Source: Marinihelvus sp942491555 (GTDB lineage: Bacteria > Pseudomonadota > Gammaproteobacteria > Xanthomonadales > SZUA-36). Taken from it: a stretch of DNA of 64,000 bases. Location of the stretch: positions 248,001-312,000 of the forward strand of contig CALOBN010000002.1 in the NCBI GenBank assembly GCA_942491555.1. The letters run 5' to 3'. Positions 1-7,606 of this stretch are shown here, piece by piece. The translations under genes and the position numbers were made by a program. The number at the start of each line of letters is the position of its first letter. The first letter of the stretch is position 1. Under the pieces are notes generated by a model that made no database searches, had not been told where the DNA came from, and saw nothing but the letters and a program-made list of their open reading frames with translations.

Positions 1-276
1 CAGGCTGGCCAGCGCGGGCCGCCGGGAAAGAAAGATGCCGGCTGCGCGGCAAATCTTTATTTGTTTATTGTGGGTTACCGACTCAATGGCAGACCCGAAG
101 TGGTTGTTTCTTCGGTACCGCACTTCGACAAAGACGATGGTCTCTCCATCGCGCATTATCAGATCGATTTCCCCCAGGCGGCAATGAAAGTTGCGCACCA
201 GTGTGCTCAGACCTTGTTCGCAAAGATAGCGCTCAGCCATCGCTTCCCAGGCTTCGCCAACAGGGTTCGGCTTCAA
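1..276 (-). CDS. yraN: YraN/UPF0102 family nuclease-like protein, 3' part cut by the window edge
   Basis: I translated this from the minus strand. The frame carries GEAWEAMAERYL, then the UPF0102 signature GEIDLIMRDG followed by FVEVRYRR, and a later K-rich SVTHNKQIKI stretch, as in E. coli YraN. The family has an endonuclease-like fold resembling Holliday-junction resolvases; its substrate is not established. Only about 92 codons are present and the C-terminus lies outside the window. The start is uncertain. No ATG is available before the conserved GEAWE, so I chose TTG at 276, which gives a normal-length N-terminus. The ATG at 240 would cut into the conserved region. It lies 22 bp after lpoA on the same strand, matching the common lpoA-yraN pairing. 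Confidence 0.85.
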   Translation of the reverse strand, partial: MKPNPVGEAWEAMAERYLCEQGLSTLVRNFHCRLGEIDLIMRDGETIVFVEVRYRRNNHFGSAIESVTHNKQIKICRAAGIFLSRRPALASL

Positions 277-298
277 GAGGCCCGCTCTAAGCCCGGGT

Positions 299-2251
299 TC
301 AATTAAGCGGGCTTGCCGGCAGCGCCGTGAGTCTGCCTGCACGAAACACTGCCCACACCGGCTCACGCTGCAGGCGGAGGTCCTCACCCATGAACAGGTC
401 GCCGGTCAGACCCGGGAATATGAACCCACGATCCTGATTCAAAAGATCGAGCCAGGGCAGCACGTTCCACGCATCCCGCCCCAGTGCGTAGAGCGAACTG
501 AAGGCGCCGCCTCGCAACGAGGCCAGTTGCGGGCTGTCTTCATTGTCGGCCTGCAAGGCCCAACGGGTTGAGGGTATCTGGATGCCATTAAGGTCAATAT
601 CGGCGTTCGGATCGGCCTTGCCGGTAAAAATACGGCTCATTGCGAAAACCGGCTTGCCGCCGGCATCAAAGAAGCGTAATTGTGGTTTGAGCTGGCGGCC
701 CAGCGCCGGATCGGCAGCCATGAAAAAGGCGCCAAAGTCATCCCGCCGCGAGTCTTCAAATTCAAGCGGCAGATTTAAGGCGCTTTGCAATTGCCGGCGC
801 CGTTGCCGGCCATCTTCGATTTGCAGCAGGCGGGTCAGCTTTTCCGAATGGTCTGCGTCTGAAGTGCTGAAACTTTCAATGGCAACGATTTCGCCACCAC
901 CCGTCAGATACTCGTCAACAAAGGCGGCTTCTGTTCGCTCACCCCAGCCATCGTCCACGCGTAACAAAATGGTCCGTTGGTGACCATCTTCGAGCATGCG
1001 GCGGGCCACGGCCTCGGCTTCTGCTTCCTGAGACAGGGAGAAGCTGAACAAGTCAATCGCGTTGCCGGGTATGGCGCTCACCGGCTCGTTCAATGTTAAT
1101 CGTGGTGTGAGGGGGGCTTCCTGAGTGTCTTCTTCAGTTGGTGATAGTGATGGCCAGTTCAGCAGCAGTCCCGGCACGCTGGCGTCGGGGAGCGCAGCAA
1201 CCGCATCCACTGACTCACGCCGTAACGGACCGATGACCCATCCGAAGCCCTCGTCTTCGGCCTTGCGGTAGGCGGCGACTGCCGACTGCGGATCATCACC
1301 GACCGGCAGAAAAACCAGCTCCGAGCGGGCCGGGTTGTCCAGCCAGCTGGCGACAATGCCATCCCTGATCGCGGCACTCGCGGCTTCCAGTGACCCCTCC
1401 GCCGGCAACAATACAGCGATGCGCTGCGCGACCGCGAAACGCTGGCCGTACTGCCAGGCGAGTTCCAGGTACGTCTGCTCATCGACGGGTCCGAGTGGGT
1501 TCAGCGTGGTCCATTCGGTGGCAGCCTCCAGCAAGTCCCTGCGCGCGACCAGAGTAGCGCGAAGATCGATTGCCAGTGCAGCCCACTGACCCAGCCGCGT
1601 TGGCTGGCGCGCTTCTTCCTGCAGGCGGGTGCCGGGCACTTGTTCGAGCAGGTCCAGAACCTCGAGTGCGGCGCTGCTGTCGAGAGGCGAGTTGTTTTCG
1701 ATAATGCCGGCGGCATCAACCAGTAAAGCTGCATACGGATCGGTTTGCATCTGTTGCAGCGATTGCCGGGCTTTTGCCAGGCGTGGCCTGTCGCCGGTGG
1801 GCAAGCCATTGCTGGCGGCGGCCAGGAAAAACTCGGCGCGCGTTAGGTCCCGTGCGTTGAGCGCTATTTCACCGCGCAACAAGGCCTCTCTTGCCGAGTC
1901 TGCGCGACCCAGCAGGTTGCCGGATACACGGTCCAATGCCGCCGCGCTCTGTTCAGCCATGCCCGCCAGCCACCAGTTATCAGCGGCATTCAGGAAAGCG
2001 ACGTTTACATCGCTGCCTGGCTGACTACCGGCTGCATTGGCGACTGCCTCCCAGTCACGTGCCGCCTGCGCGTAGTCGCCGCGATCGGCGGCTGCCTGTG
2101 CTGCTGTAATTTGCGGGTTTACCGGTACGGGAGGCGGAGCGCTCGCGCAGGCCGCCAGTAAAGCGCCTGCAAACAGCATGGCGCTTAAGCGCGGCAACTG
2201 CTGCCGGCAAGCCACCAGTGCCCTGGATTTATTGCGGGTCAAAGTGTTCAT
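299..2251 (-). CDS. lpoA: LpoA/YraM-type outer-membrane lipoprotein, activator of PBP1a
   Basis: The product is 650 aa, close to E. coli LpoA (678). The ATG at 2251 gives an N-terminus MNTLTRNKSR followed by a hydrophobic stretch and the lipobox LLAAC, with the lipidated Cys near residue 35, so I prefer it to the upstream ATG at 2311. An N-terminal helical TPR-like part (about 40-250) is followed by a periplasmic-binding-protein-like domain containing VIGPLRRESV and RTILLRVDDGWGE. In enteric bacteria LpoA crosses the periplasm to activate the bifunctional synthase PBP1a; that role is inferred here from family and context. It is divergent from rsmI (59 bp apart) and upstream of yraN, the standard arrangement. 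Confidence 0.88.
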   Translation of the reverse strand: MNTLTRNKSRALVACRQQLPRLSAMLFAGALLAACASAPPPVPVNPQITAAQAAADRGDYAQAARDWEAVANAAGSQPGSDVNVAFLNAADNWWLAGMAEQSAAALDRVSGNLLGRADSAREALLRGEIALNARDLTRAEFFLAAASNGLPTGDRPRLAKARQSLQQMQTDPYAALLVDAAGIIENNSPLDSSAALEVLDLLEQVPGTRLQEEARQPTRLGQWAALAIDLRATLVARRDLLEAATEWTTLNPLGPVDEQTYLELAWQYGQRFAVAQRIAVLLPAEGSLEAASAAIRDGIVASWLDNPARSELVFLPVGDDPQSAVAAYRKAEDEGFGWVIGPLRRESVDAVAALPDASVPGLLLNWPSLSPTEEDTQEAPLTPRLTLNEPVSAIPGNAIDLFSFSLSQEAEAEAVARRMLEDGHQRTILLRVDDGWGERTEAAFVDEYLTGGGEIVAIESFSTSDADHSEKLTRLLQIEDGRQRRRQLQSALNLPLEFEDSRRDDFGAFFMAADPALGRQLKPQLRFFDAGGKPVFAMSRIFTGKADPNADIDLNGIQIPSTRWALQADNEDSPQLASLRGGAFSSLYALGRDAWNVLPWLDLLNQDRGFIFPGLTGDLFMGEDLRLQREPVWAVFRAGRLTALPASPLN

Positions 2252-2309
2252 TATGTAATGCGTTGTCGGGGTGGCTATGTTCATGGTGTTGAATGATAAC
2301 CTAGGTGCC

Positions 2310-3146
2310 ATGAGTCATTCTTTGCTGTACGTGGTCGCAACGCCGATCGGAAACCTGCAGGATATTTCCCCGCGCGCCATTGAGGTGCTGTCTGCGGCTG
2401 ATCTGGTGGTTGCCGAAGATACCCGCCATACCGGAAAGTTGCTGCAACACCTCGGGATCAAGGCCACCTTGCAGGCCATGCATGACCACAATGAGGAAGC
2501 CATGTTGCCGGCCCTGCTGCAACGTTTGCGCGATGGTGCAACGATCGCCGTGGTGTCCGATGCGGGCACCCCGCTGATCAGCGATCCGGGATTCCGACTG
2601 GTACGCGCGGCAGTCCAGGCAGGCATCGAGGTGCGCGCGGTACCCGGTCCCAGTGCCGTGACCGCCGCGCTGTCGGTCAGCGGCCTGGCGACCGACCGCT
2701 TCGTCTTCGAGGGATTTCTGCCGTCAAAACCGGCCGCACGTCGCGCGGTGCTGGAGCGCCTTGGCAGTGAACCGCGCACGCTGGTCCTGTTTGAGTCCAG
2801 CCATCGGATCGAGGCGAGCATGTCCGATATGCTGAATATTTTCGGACCGGACCGTCAACTGGCTGTATGCCGGGAGCTGACCAAGCGCTTTGAGACGGTT
2901 CTGCGGGGCAGTCCGCAAGAGGTGCTGAAACGCCTCAATGAAGATGCGGACCAGCGTAAGGGCGAATTTGTTGTTGTTGTGGAAGGCGCTCCGGATGCCC
3001 AGCCAGGGCTGGCGGAGGCGTTGTTACTGGCGCGCGAGTTACTCAAGGAGCTGCCTGTGAGCAAAGCGGCACGTATCGCGTCGCGAATCAGTGGTGTTTC
3101 GCGCCGGGAGATCTACGCGGCCCTGGGGACCAATGGGCCGGAGTAA
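2310..3146 (+). CDS. rsmI: 16S rRNA 2'-O-ribose C1402 methyltransferase RsmI
   Basis: The product is 278 aa. It begins MSHSLLYVVATPIGNLQD, the tetrapyrrole-methylase-type SAM fold typical of RsmI, with VAEDTRHTGKLL, VSDAGTPLISDPG and VPGPSAVTAALS all in the expected order. I chose the ATG at 2310 because an upstream in-frame ATG (2271) would add 13 non-conserved residues. RsmI methylates the ribose of C1402 in the decoding centre of 16S rRNA. The gene diverges from lpoA and lies just before rnpB, the usual gammaproteobacterial neighbourhood. Confidence 0.95.
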   Translation: MSHSLLYVVATPIGNLQDISPRAIEVLSAADLVVAEDTRHTGKLLQHLGIKATLQAMHDHNEEAMLPALLQRLRDGATIAVVSDAGTPLISDPGFRLVRAAVQAGIEVRAVPGPSAVTAALSVSGLATDRFVFEGFLPSKPAARRAVLERLGSEPRTLVLFESSHRIEASMSDMLNIFGPDRQLAVCRELTKRFETVLRGSPQEVLKRLNEDADQRKGEFVVVVEGAPDAQPGLAEALLLARELLKELPVSKAARIASRISGVSRREIYAALGTNGPE

Positions 3147-3204
3147 GGTATGTCGCTCCACACAACACTGTTACTCGGACTGTGGATAGGTGAAAATACC
3201 CGGG

Positions 3205-3550
3205 CGAGTCGACCAGGCAATCGCTCCCGCTTCGGTGGGGGAGGAAAGTCCGGGCTCCACAGGGCAGGATGCCAGGTAACGCCTGGGGGGCGCGAGCCTA
3301 CGGAAAGTGCAGCAGAAAATAAACCGCCCCGGATGCGCAAGCATCGGGGTAAGGGTGAAAAGGTGCGGTAAGAGCGCACCGCGCAGGTGGTAACACTCTG
3401 TGGCTAGGTAAACCCCATCCGGAGCAAGACCAAATAGGAAGGCCATGCCGCGGCCCGCGGCGCCTTCGGGTAGGTCGCTTGAGGTCGTCGGTGACGGCGG
3501 ACCCAGATGAATGATTGCCCACGACAGAACCCGGCTTACCGGTCGACTCG
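3205..3550 (+). ncRNA. rnpB: RNase P RNA, bacterial class A
   Basis: Conserved landmarks of class A RNase P RNA appear in order: GGAGGAAAGTCCGGGCTCC, CAGGTAACGCCTGGGGGG, GGTAAGGGTGAAAAGGTGCG, GTAAGAGCGCACCGCGC, AAACCCCATCCGGAGCAAG, CCAAATAGG and GACAGAACCCGGCTTACCGG. The ends are set by the P1 helix, whose 10-nt strands CGAGTCGACC (3205-3214) and GGTCGACTCG (3541-3550) are perfectly complementary. This is the catalytic RNA that matures the 5' ends of tRNAs. It is followed directly by a strong hairpin terminator. Short reading frames crossing it on both strands are chance. Confidence 0.97.
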
Positions 3551-3587
3551 CTTTTTATTAACGACGCTTGCGTCGTTAATAAAAAGC
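3550..3587 (+). terminator. Long perfect inverted repeat after rnpB, probable terminator
   Basis: A 17-bp perfect stem with a 4-nt loop (CTTG, 3567-3570) starts at the last base of rnpB. The arms are T- and A-rich at their bases (CTTTTTATTAACGACG against CGTCGTTAATAAAAAG). The T-run is on the ascending side, so in the plus direction it is not a textbook intrinsic terminator. It may act as a processing barrier or bidirectional stop. Confidence 0.6.
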
Positions 3588-3602
3588 TCCTTGTTTGGAA
3601 AA

Positions 3603-3702
3603 GATGGCCCATCCATGGGCCACTTTTCGTCGCTCCGCAAAAATGTGATTTTGCTTCGCTCCCGGCCGCCCTACGGCGGCCGTTGGCGCATCCCTGCGCC
3701 AA
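3603..3702. repeat. Array of short perfect hairpins downstream of rnpB
   Basis: Four hairpins follow one another. TGGCCCA/TGGGCCA lies at 3605-3622 with loop TCCA. GCAAAA/TTTTGC lies at 3637-3654. CGGCCGCC/GGCGGCCG lies at 3663-3682 with a 4-nt loop. TTGGCGCA/TGCGCCAA lies at 3683-3702 with loop TCCC. The last two abut with no spacer. No coding potential is apparent. Together with the terminator hairpin upstream and the family-2 element downstream, this fills most of the 658-bp gap between rnpB and mraZ. Confidence 0.7.
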
Positions 3703-3827
3703 GTGTGCGTTGTGGTATTTGATCAACCGCGACAGCAACCCTGCCCATTGGCAATGTTGGCCTTTGCCCCTGAACCCCAAACCTCCTACCTCCCTCCCCA
3801 ATAGGGGGGGGCAACTCAATCTCCCGA

Positions 3828-3977
3828 GGGACGGTGAACCCCCGGCTTTCGAAACCGTGTGAGGCATGGAGAAGGTGAGACCGGGAACCGGTCGAGAGAC
3901 TGGCCTGGGCCATGCCGAACCCGAGCCTCCAGGGACGGATTTACGGCGGGTTTCGAAAGCCGGGGGTTCACCGTCCC
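3828..3977. repeat. Family-2 hairpin element, copy 1, carrying the 44-nt tip module
   Basis: The 29-bp outer arms (3828-3856 and 3949-3977) are perfectly complementary. Between them lies the core ACCGTGTGAGGCA ... GCCGAACCCGAGCC ... CCAGGGACGGATTTACGGCG. The same core occurs at 62137-62239 with entirely different arms. The inner hairpin GGCAT/ATGCC holds a 44-nt insert at its tip. The element lies between rnpB and the mraZ promoter. Confidence 0.85.
3868..3911 (-). repeat. 44-nt hairpin-tip module, copy 1 (reverse orientation)
   Basis: This stretch is identical over 44 of 44 nt, in reverse complement, to 20777-20820 and 24489-24532. On the minus strand it reads GGCCCAGGCC ... GACCGGTTCCCGGTC ... 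CACCTTCTCC. The centre forms a 6-bp stem GACCGG/CCGGTC with a 3-nt loop. It is flanked by GGCAT and ATGCC, so it occupies the loop of a 5-bp stem. Confidence 0.9.
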
Positions 3978-4121
3978 CCATGCACAAAGTTCACTCTTCC
4001 ATTCTCTGTAACTAATCCAACCACTAACGAACTATTATTCCGGCAATAATCCCAATTGCCCGCACTTTTCCCTAAGTCCCACACAAGCACTGCCCCCGCA
4101 TGCCTTAAGTTCCTGTCCTGC

Positions 4122-4150
4122 TTGACAATCATTCGCGAACTATATAACGT
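4122..4150 (+). promoter_or_regulatory. Putative sigma-70 promoter for mraZ and the dcw cluster
   Basis: A consensus -35 TTGACA lies at 4122-4127. About 15 bp later comes an AT-rich -10 region TATAAC (4143-4148) within TATATAACGT. The spacing is slightly short. The position immediately upstream of the MraZ repeats fits the usual Pmra layout, in which MraZ bound downstream of the -10 represses the operon. Confidence 0.6.
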
Positions 4151-4157
4151 GCATTTT

Positions 4158-4207
4158 AGTGGGAATAAGTGGCAGAAAGTGAAATTAAGTGGGATCAAGC
4201 GGAATTA
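4158..4207 (+). promoter_or_regulatory. MraZ operator: five direct repeats of 10 bp
   Basis: Five head-to-tail decamers run AGTGGGAATA, AGTGGCAGAA, AGTGAAATTA, AGTGGGATCA and AGCGGAATTA. They end one base before the mraZ ATG. MraZ of other bacteria binds several TGGGN-type boxes with 10-bp periodicity in its own promoter, so autoregulation is the natural reading. The array overlaps the ribosome-binding region, so bound MraZ could block both transcription and initiation of translation. Confidence 0.8.
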
Positions 4208-4208
4208 A

Positions 4209-4661
4209 ATGTACTTCGGAGAAACAGCTATCAACCTGGACGCCAAAGGGCGTTTCGCTATCCCGACGCGCTATCGGGGGCTCATTGAAGAGCAATGCGC
4301 AGGCCAGCTGGTGCTCACTTACAGTGCCTTCGATTCCGGCGCCCTGTGGCTTTCGCCCCTGGAACACTGGGAAAGCATGCGTGACCAGGTCCTTGGACTT
4401 GGCACCTTTGATCCCGCCCACCGTGGCTTGCAACGCCGACTTGTCGGTAGCGCCACACCGGTAGATCCGGATGGTAGCGGGCGGATTCTGCTACCCCAGA
4501 CACTACGGACCGTCGCGGGGCTGGAAAAGCATATTGTGCTGCTTGGTATGGGTTCCAAGTTTGAGATCTGGAATGAGAACACGCTGAACCAGAATCGACG
4601 GGACGAGGAGCGCAATCTGGCGGGAGCCGTATCCGAGGAGATGCGCAACCTGGTGCTCTGA
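4209..4661 (+). CDS. mraZ: MraZ, AbrB-fold transcriptional regulator of the dcw cluster
   Basis: The product is 150 aa, with two tandem MraZ half-domains. The first holds MYFGETAINLDAKGRFAIP and the second GSATPVDPDGSGRILLP; both contain the DxxGR core of the family. MraZ forms a ring-shaped multimer that binds repeats upstream of its own gene and represses the dcw operon. It is the first gene of the cluster here, starting at the ATG that directly follows the five operator repeats. rsmH follows after 55 bp with an AGGAG ribosome-binding site. Confidence 0.96.
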   Translation: MYFGETAINLDAKGRFAIPTRYRGLIEEQCAGQLVLTYSAFDSGALWLSPLEHWESMRDQVLGLGTFDPAHRGLQRRLVGSATPVDPDGSGRILLPQTLRTVAGLEKHIVLLGMGSKFEIWNENTLNQNRRDEERNLAGAVSEEMRNLVL

Positions 4662-4716
4662 CAAGAGGAACAGGTTTCAGTGAAACAACAATTTACAGGA
4701 GTGTCAGCGAGGGCCA

Positions 4717-5646
4717 ATGAACGCTAAGCAGCATATACCCGTGCTGCTGAACGAGGCCATCGAAGCCCTGGTAACCGACCCAAACGGTTGCTACGTGGAC
4801 GGCACTTTTGGCAGGGGTGGACACAGCCGCGCGCTTGTCGCGAAGCTGTCTGAGCAGGGACGCTTACTTGCTCTGGATAAGGACCCGACGGCAATTGCGG
4901 TGGGTCAGGAAGGCCTCGGTCATGATGACCGGGTGAGTTTTATCCAGGGAAGTTTTGCGGAACTGGATCAATGGATCCTTGACTGGGGGATTCAGGAAGA
5001 AGGCCTGGCTGGCATTTTGCTGGACCTGGGTGTCTCTTCCCCCCAGTTGGATGACCCGGAGCGTGGTTTTTCATTTATGGAAGACGGCCCTCTGGATATG
5101 CGGATGGACCCAACACAGGGTGTATCGGCAGCCGAATGGTTGGCCGTTGCACCAGAGCGGGAGATTTCCCGCGTGATTTGGGAGTTCGGAGAGGAGCGCC
5201 ATGCGCGCAGGATAGCCAGAAAGATCGTGATGGAACGGGGGCACAACCCGCTGCAAACAACATCACAGCTGGCAGGGTTGGTCGAGGAAATACTTGGCCG
5301 CCCTGAAAGAAAGCACCCGGCCACACGATGCTTTCAGGCAATCCGGATATTTATCAATAACGAATTGGCAGACCTGGCCCTTGGGCTGGAAGCCAGCATA
5401 AGGCAGTTGCGCCCGGGAGGGAGACTGGTTGTGATCAGTTTTCACTCCCTTGAGGACCGCCTGGTCAAGCGGACGTTTCGAGAAGCCGCACGACCAGGCC
5501 AAGTCCGCAGAAACATTCCGGACCATCCGGATTGGGTGCCAACGCTGAAACTGGTCGGTAAAGCTATTCGTGCCTCCGATACTGAAATCTCCGCTAATCC
5601 CAGAGCGCGTTCTGCGGTCATGAGGGTGGCGGAGAAACTGGCTTGA
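4717..5646 (+). CDS. rsmH: 16S rRNA m4C1402 methyltransferase RsmH (MraW)
   Basis: The product is 309 aa and opens MNAKQHIPVLLNEAIEAL. The SAM-binding GTFGRGGHSRALV is followed by LLDLGVSSPQLDDPERGFSF and the C-terminal VISFHSLEDRLVKRTF, all diagnostic of RsmH. It adds the N4 methyl group to C1402 of 16S rRNA, the same nucleotide whose ribose RsmI modifies, and rsmI is 1.6 kb upstream. AGGAG lies before the ATG. Its stop codon overlaps the TTG start of ftsL. Confidence 0.97.
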   Translation: MNAKQHIPVLLNEAIEALVTDPNGCYVDGTFGRGGHSRALVAKLSEQGRLLALDKDPTAIAVGQEGLGHDDRVSFIQGSFAELDQWILDWGIQEEGLAGILLDLGVSSPQLDDPERGFSFMEDGPLDMRMDPTQGVSAAEWLAVAPEREISRVIWEFGEERHARRIARKIVMERGHNPLQTTSQLAGLVEEILGRPERKHPATRCFQAIRIFINNELADLALGLEASIRQLRPGGRLVVISFHSLEDRLVKRTFREAARPGQVRRNIPDHPDWVPTLKLVGKAIRASDTEISANPRARSAVMRVAEKLA

Positions 5647-5912
5647 ATGCTCGTATCGTACTTCTGATCACCGTTTTATTGATTGACGTCGCCAGTGCGT
5701 TGGGCGTTGTCTACACTCGCCACCAAAGCCGCCAACTCGCCGTTCAACTGGGTCAACTCGAAGCCGAGCGTGATAACGCCATGGCCGAGTGGAGCCGTCT
5801 GCAGCTCGAGCAGGCATGGCGGGCGGATGCCGGCCAGATTGAAGCCGTGGCCCGGCGTGAGCTGGACATGCGCTCCCCTGAAGACACGCGCATCATGGTG
5901 ATACGGCCATGA
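5643..5912 (+). CDS. ftsL: Cell division protein FtsL
   Basis: The product is 89 aa. A very short cytoplasmic N-terminus precedes a single membrane segment (about 4-24), then a periplasmic coiled coil rich in Q, E, L and R (LAVQLGQLEAERDNAMAEWS) and the typical end ARRELDMRSPEDTRIMVI. The start is TTG at 5643, overlapping the rsmH stop; the ATG at 5647 is in another frame. FtsL forms the FtsQLB divisome complex with FtsQ and FtsB, both encoded in this window. The TTG start plus overlap suggests coupled, low-level translation. Confidence 0.92.
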   Translation: MNARIVLLITVLLIDVASALGVVYTRHQSRQLAVQLGQLEAERDNAMAEWSRLQLEQAWRADAGQIEAVARRELDMRSPEDTRIMVIRP

Positions 5913-7606
5913 GTGACCAGGGCAGCAAGACCTTCTCGATTCACCGGCTGTATGCCCTGATCGGCATGTTCGTTCTCGTGTCCCTGGCGCTGATTGCCCG
6001 CGCGGTTCAACTGCAGGTTATGGAAACGGACTTTCTCCAGGGTGAGGGCGAGGCGCGCTTTCTGCGCGTCGTGGATATGCCGACTACCCGCGGCGTGATC
6101 AGTGATCGCAACGGCGAGCCGCTGGCTGTCAGCACACCGGTCGACTCGGTCTGGGTGAATCCGCAGGTGTTGTTGCAGGTGCCCGAACGCATTGATGAAC
6201 TCGCCCAGGTTCTGCAAGCCGATCCCGACGACATGGAACGCAAACTGACCCAGCGTGCTTCGCGCGAGTTTGTATGGATGAAGCGCCGGGTCCATCCCAA
6301 GATCTCCGAGACCATCCGTGAACTGGCGGTGCCAGGCGTGCACCTGGAAAAGGAATACCGCCGTTTCTATCCCGCCGGTGAAGTTGCCGCTCACGTGATC
6401 GGCTTTACCAATATTGATGATATCGGCCAGGAGGGGCTGGAGCTGGCCTACAACGACTGGCTGGAGGGTACGCCGGGCAGCAAACGGGTCATCAAGGACC
6501 GTCGTGGCCGCACCGTTGAAGAAATCGAGCTGGTAAGCAAACCGGAGCCGGGCAAAGACCTGCGCCTGACGATTGATCGTCGCCTGCAGTATCTGGCCTA
6601 CCGCGAGCTGAAGCGAACCGTGCTTGAGCATGGCGCAACATCCGGCAGCGTGGTGCTGCTCGATGCCACCACCGGTGAGGTGCTGGCGATGGCCAACCAG
6701 CCCTCGTATAACCCCAATAATCTGAGTGTCAAAAGTGATGGCCGGCGCAACCGGGCGCTGACCGACGTGTTTGAACCCGGCTCAGTGATGAAGCCCTTTG
6801 CGGTTCTGTCCCTGCTGGAAAACGAGCTGGTCACGCCGAGCACACCGGTTGATACCAATCCCGGATATGTCTACATGTCCGGTTATACGATCAAAGACCA
6901 TCGCAATTACGGCATTCTGGATGTCACCGGCATCATCACCAAGTCCAGCAATGTGGGCATCAGCCAGCTGGCCCTGCAGCTTGCACCGGAGCAGATGTGG
7001 GACACCTACACGCGGGTTGGTTTTGGGGAAGCGACCGGTACCGGGTTCCCGGGTGAATCTGCCGGTGTGCTGCGTAATCACCGGCGCTGGCGTCCCGTTG
7101 AGCAGGCCACGATCTCCTATGGCTACGGTCTGAGCGTGACGGTTTTACAGCTGGCCCAGGCCTTCGCAGTTTTGGCCGATGAAGGGCGCTTACGTCAGCC
7201 AAACCTGATCATGGGTATCGGCAGCCCGCCGATTTCAGTGACAGATCCAAAGCTGGCCCGCCAGGTTGCTGACATGCTGGAAACGGTCCAGAGCGACGAG
7301 GGCACCGGCCGCCAGGCACGGGTTCCCAATTATCGCGTGGCCGGCAAAACCGGAACCTCGCGCAAAGCCAGCGCAGCCGGCTATGCCTCGCGCTATATCG
7401 CCAGCTATGCCGGCTTCGCGCCGGCCAGTGATCCAAAGCTGGTCGTGATTGCTGTCGTCAACGATCCCACCGAGGGTAAATTCTACGGTGGTGACGTGGC
7501 TGCGCCGCTGTTCTCAGCGGTGATGGGTGGTGCCTTGCGGCTCATGAATATTCCGCCGGATGACTATGAAGGCTCCCTGGTGCAGGCCGAGGGAGCAGCG
7601 CCATGA
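5909..7606 (+). CDS. ftsI: Septal peptidoglycan transpeptidase FtsI (PBP3)
   Basis: The product is 565 aa. One N-terminal membrane anchor (about 12-32) precedes the PBP dimerisation domain with TTRGVISDRNGEPLA, and then the transpeptidase domain. The catalytic SxxK lies in FEPGSVMKPF, the SxN in KSSNVGIS and the KTG in VAGKTGTSRK. It cross-links septal peptidoglycan in partnership with the glycosyltransferase FtsW, encoded downstream. The ATGA overlap with ftsL and a further ATGA overlap with murE indicate translational coupling. Confidence 0.97.
   Translation: MSDQGSKTFSIHRLYALIGMFVLVSLALIARAVQLQVMETDFLQGEGEARFLRVVDMPTTRGVISDRNGEPLAVSTPVDSVWVNPQVLLQVPERIDELAQVLQADPDDMERKLTQRASREFVWMKRRVHPKISETIRELAVPGVHLEKEYRRFYPAGEVAAHVIGFTNIDDIGQEGLELAYNDWLEGTPGSKRVIKDRRGRTVEEIELVSKPEPGKDLRLTIDRRLQYLAYRELKRTVLEHGATSGSVVLLDATTGEVLAMANQPSYNPNNLSVKSDGRRNRALTDVFEPGSVMKPFAVLSLLENELVTPSTPVDTNPGYVYMSGYTIKDHRNYGILDVTGIITKSSNVGISQLALQLAPEQMWDTYTRVGFGEATGTGFPGESAGVLRNHRRWRPVEQATISYGYGLSVTVLQLAQAFAVLADEGRLRQPNLIMGIGSPPISVTDPKLARQVADMLETVQSDEGTGRQARVPNYRVAGKTGTSRKASAAGYASRYIASYAGFAPASDPKLVVIAVVNDPTEGKFYGGDVAAPLFSAVMGGALRLMNIPPDDYEGSLVQAEGAAP

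Noticed and set aside
61..306. Plus-strand open frame of 81 codons at the window start
   Set aside because: It is antisense to the yraN frame, which has clear UPF0102 motifs, and has no family features.
3165..3204. Possible rnpB promoter (TTACTC with an A-rich -10 near 3193)
   Set aside because: Both boxes are poor matches and I could not choose between several spacings, so I did not list it.
3507..3862. Two plus-strand frames overlapping the rnpB 3' end
   Set aside because: They begin within the rnpB sequence and translate hairpin DNA; no ribosome-binding site or conserved motif.
3828..3977. Family-2 elements considered as integron attC sites
   Set aside because: They fold as long hairpins, but I see no RYYYAAC/GTTRRRY core sites at the ends and no cassette genes or integrase.
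3298..3987. Minus-strand open frame of 229 codons
   Set aside because: It runs through the RNase P RNA, the hairpin array and the family-2 repeat; palindromic GC-rich DNA produces such frames by chance.
4158..4207. Tandem 10-bp repeats considered as a CRISPR-like or satellite array
   Set aside because: The units are too short, have no spacers, and match the periodicity and position of a MraZ operator.
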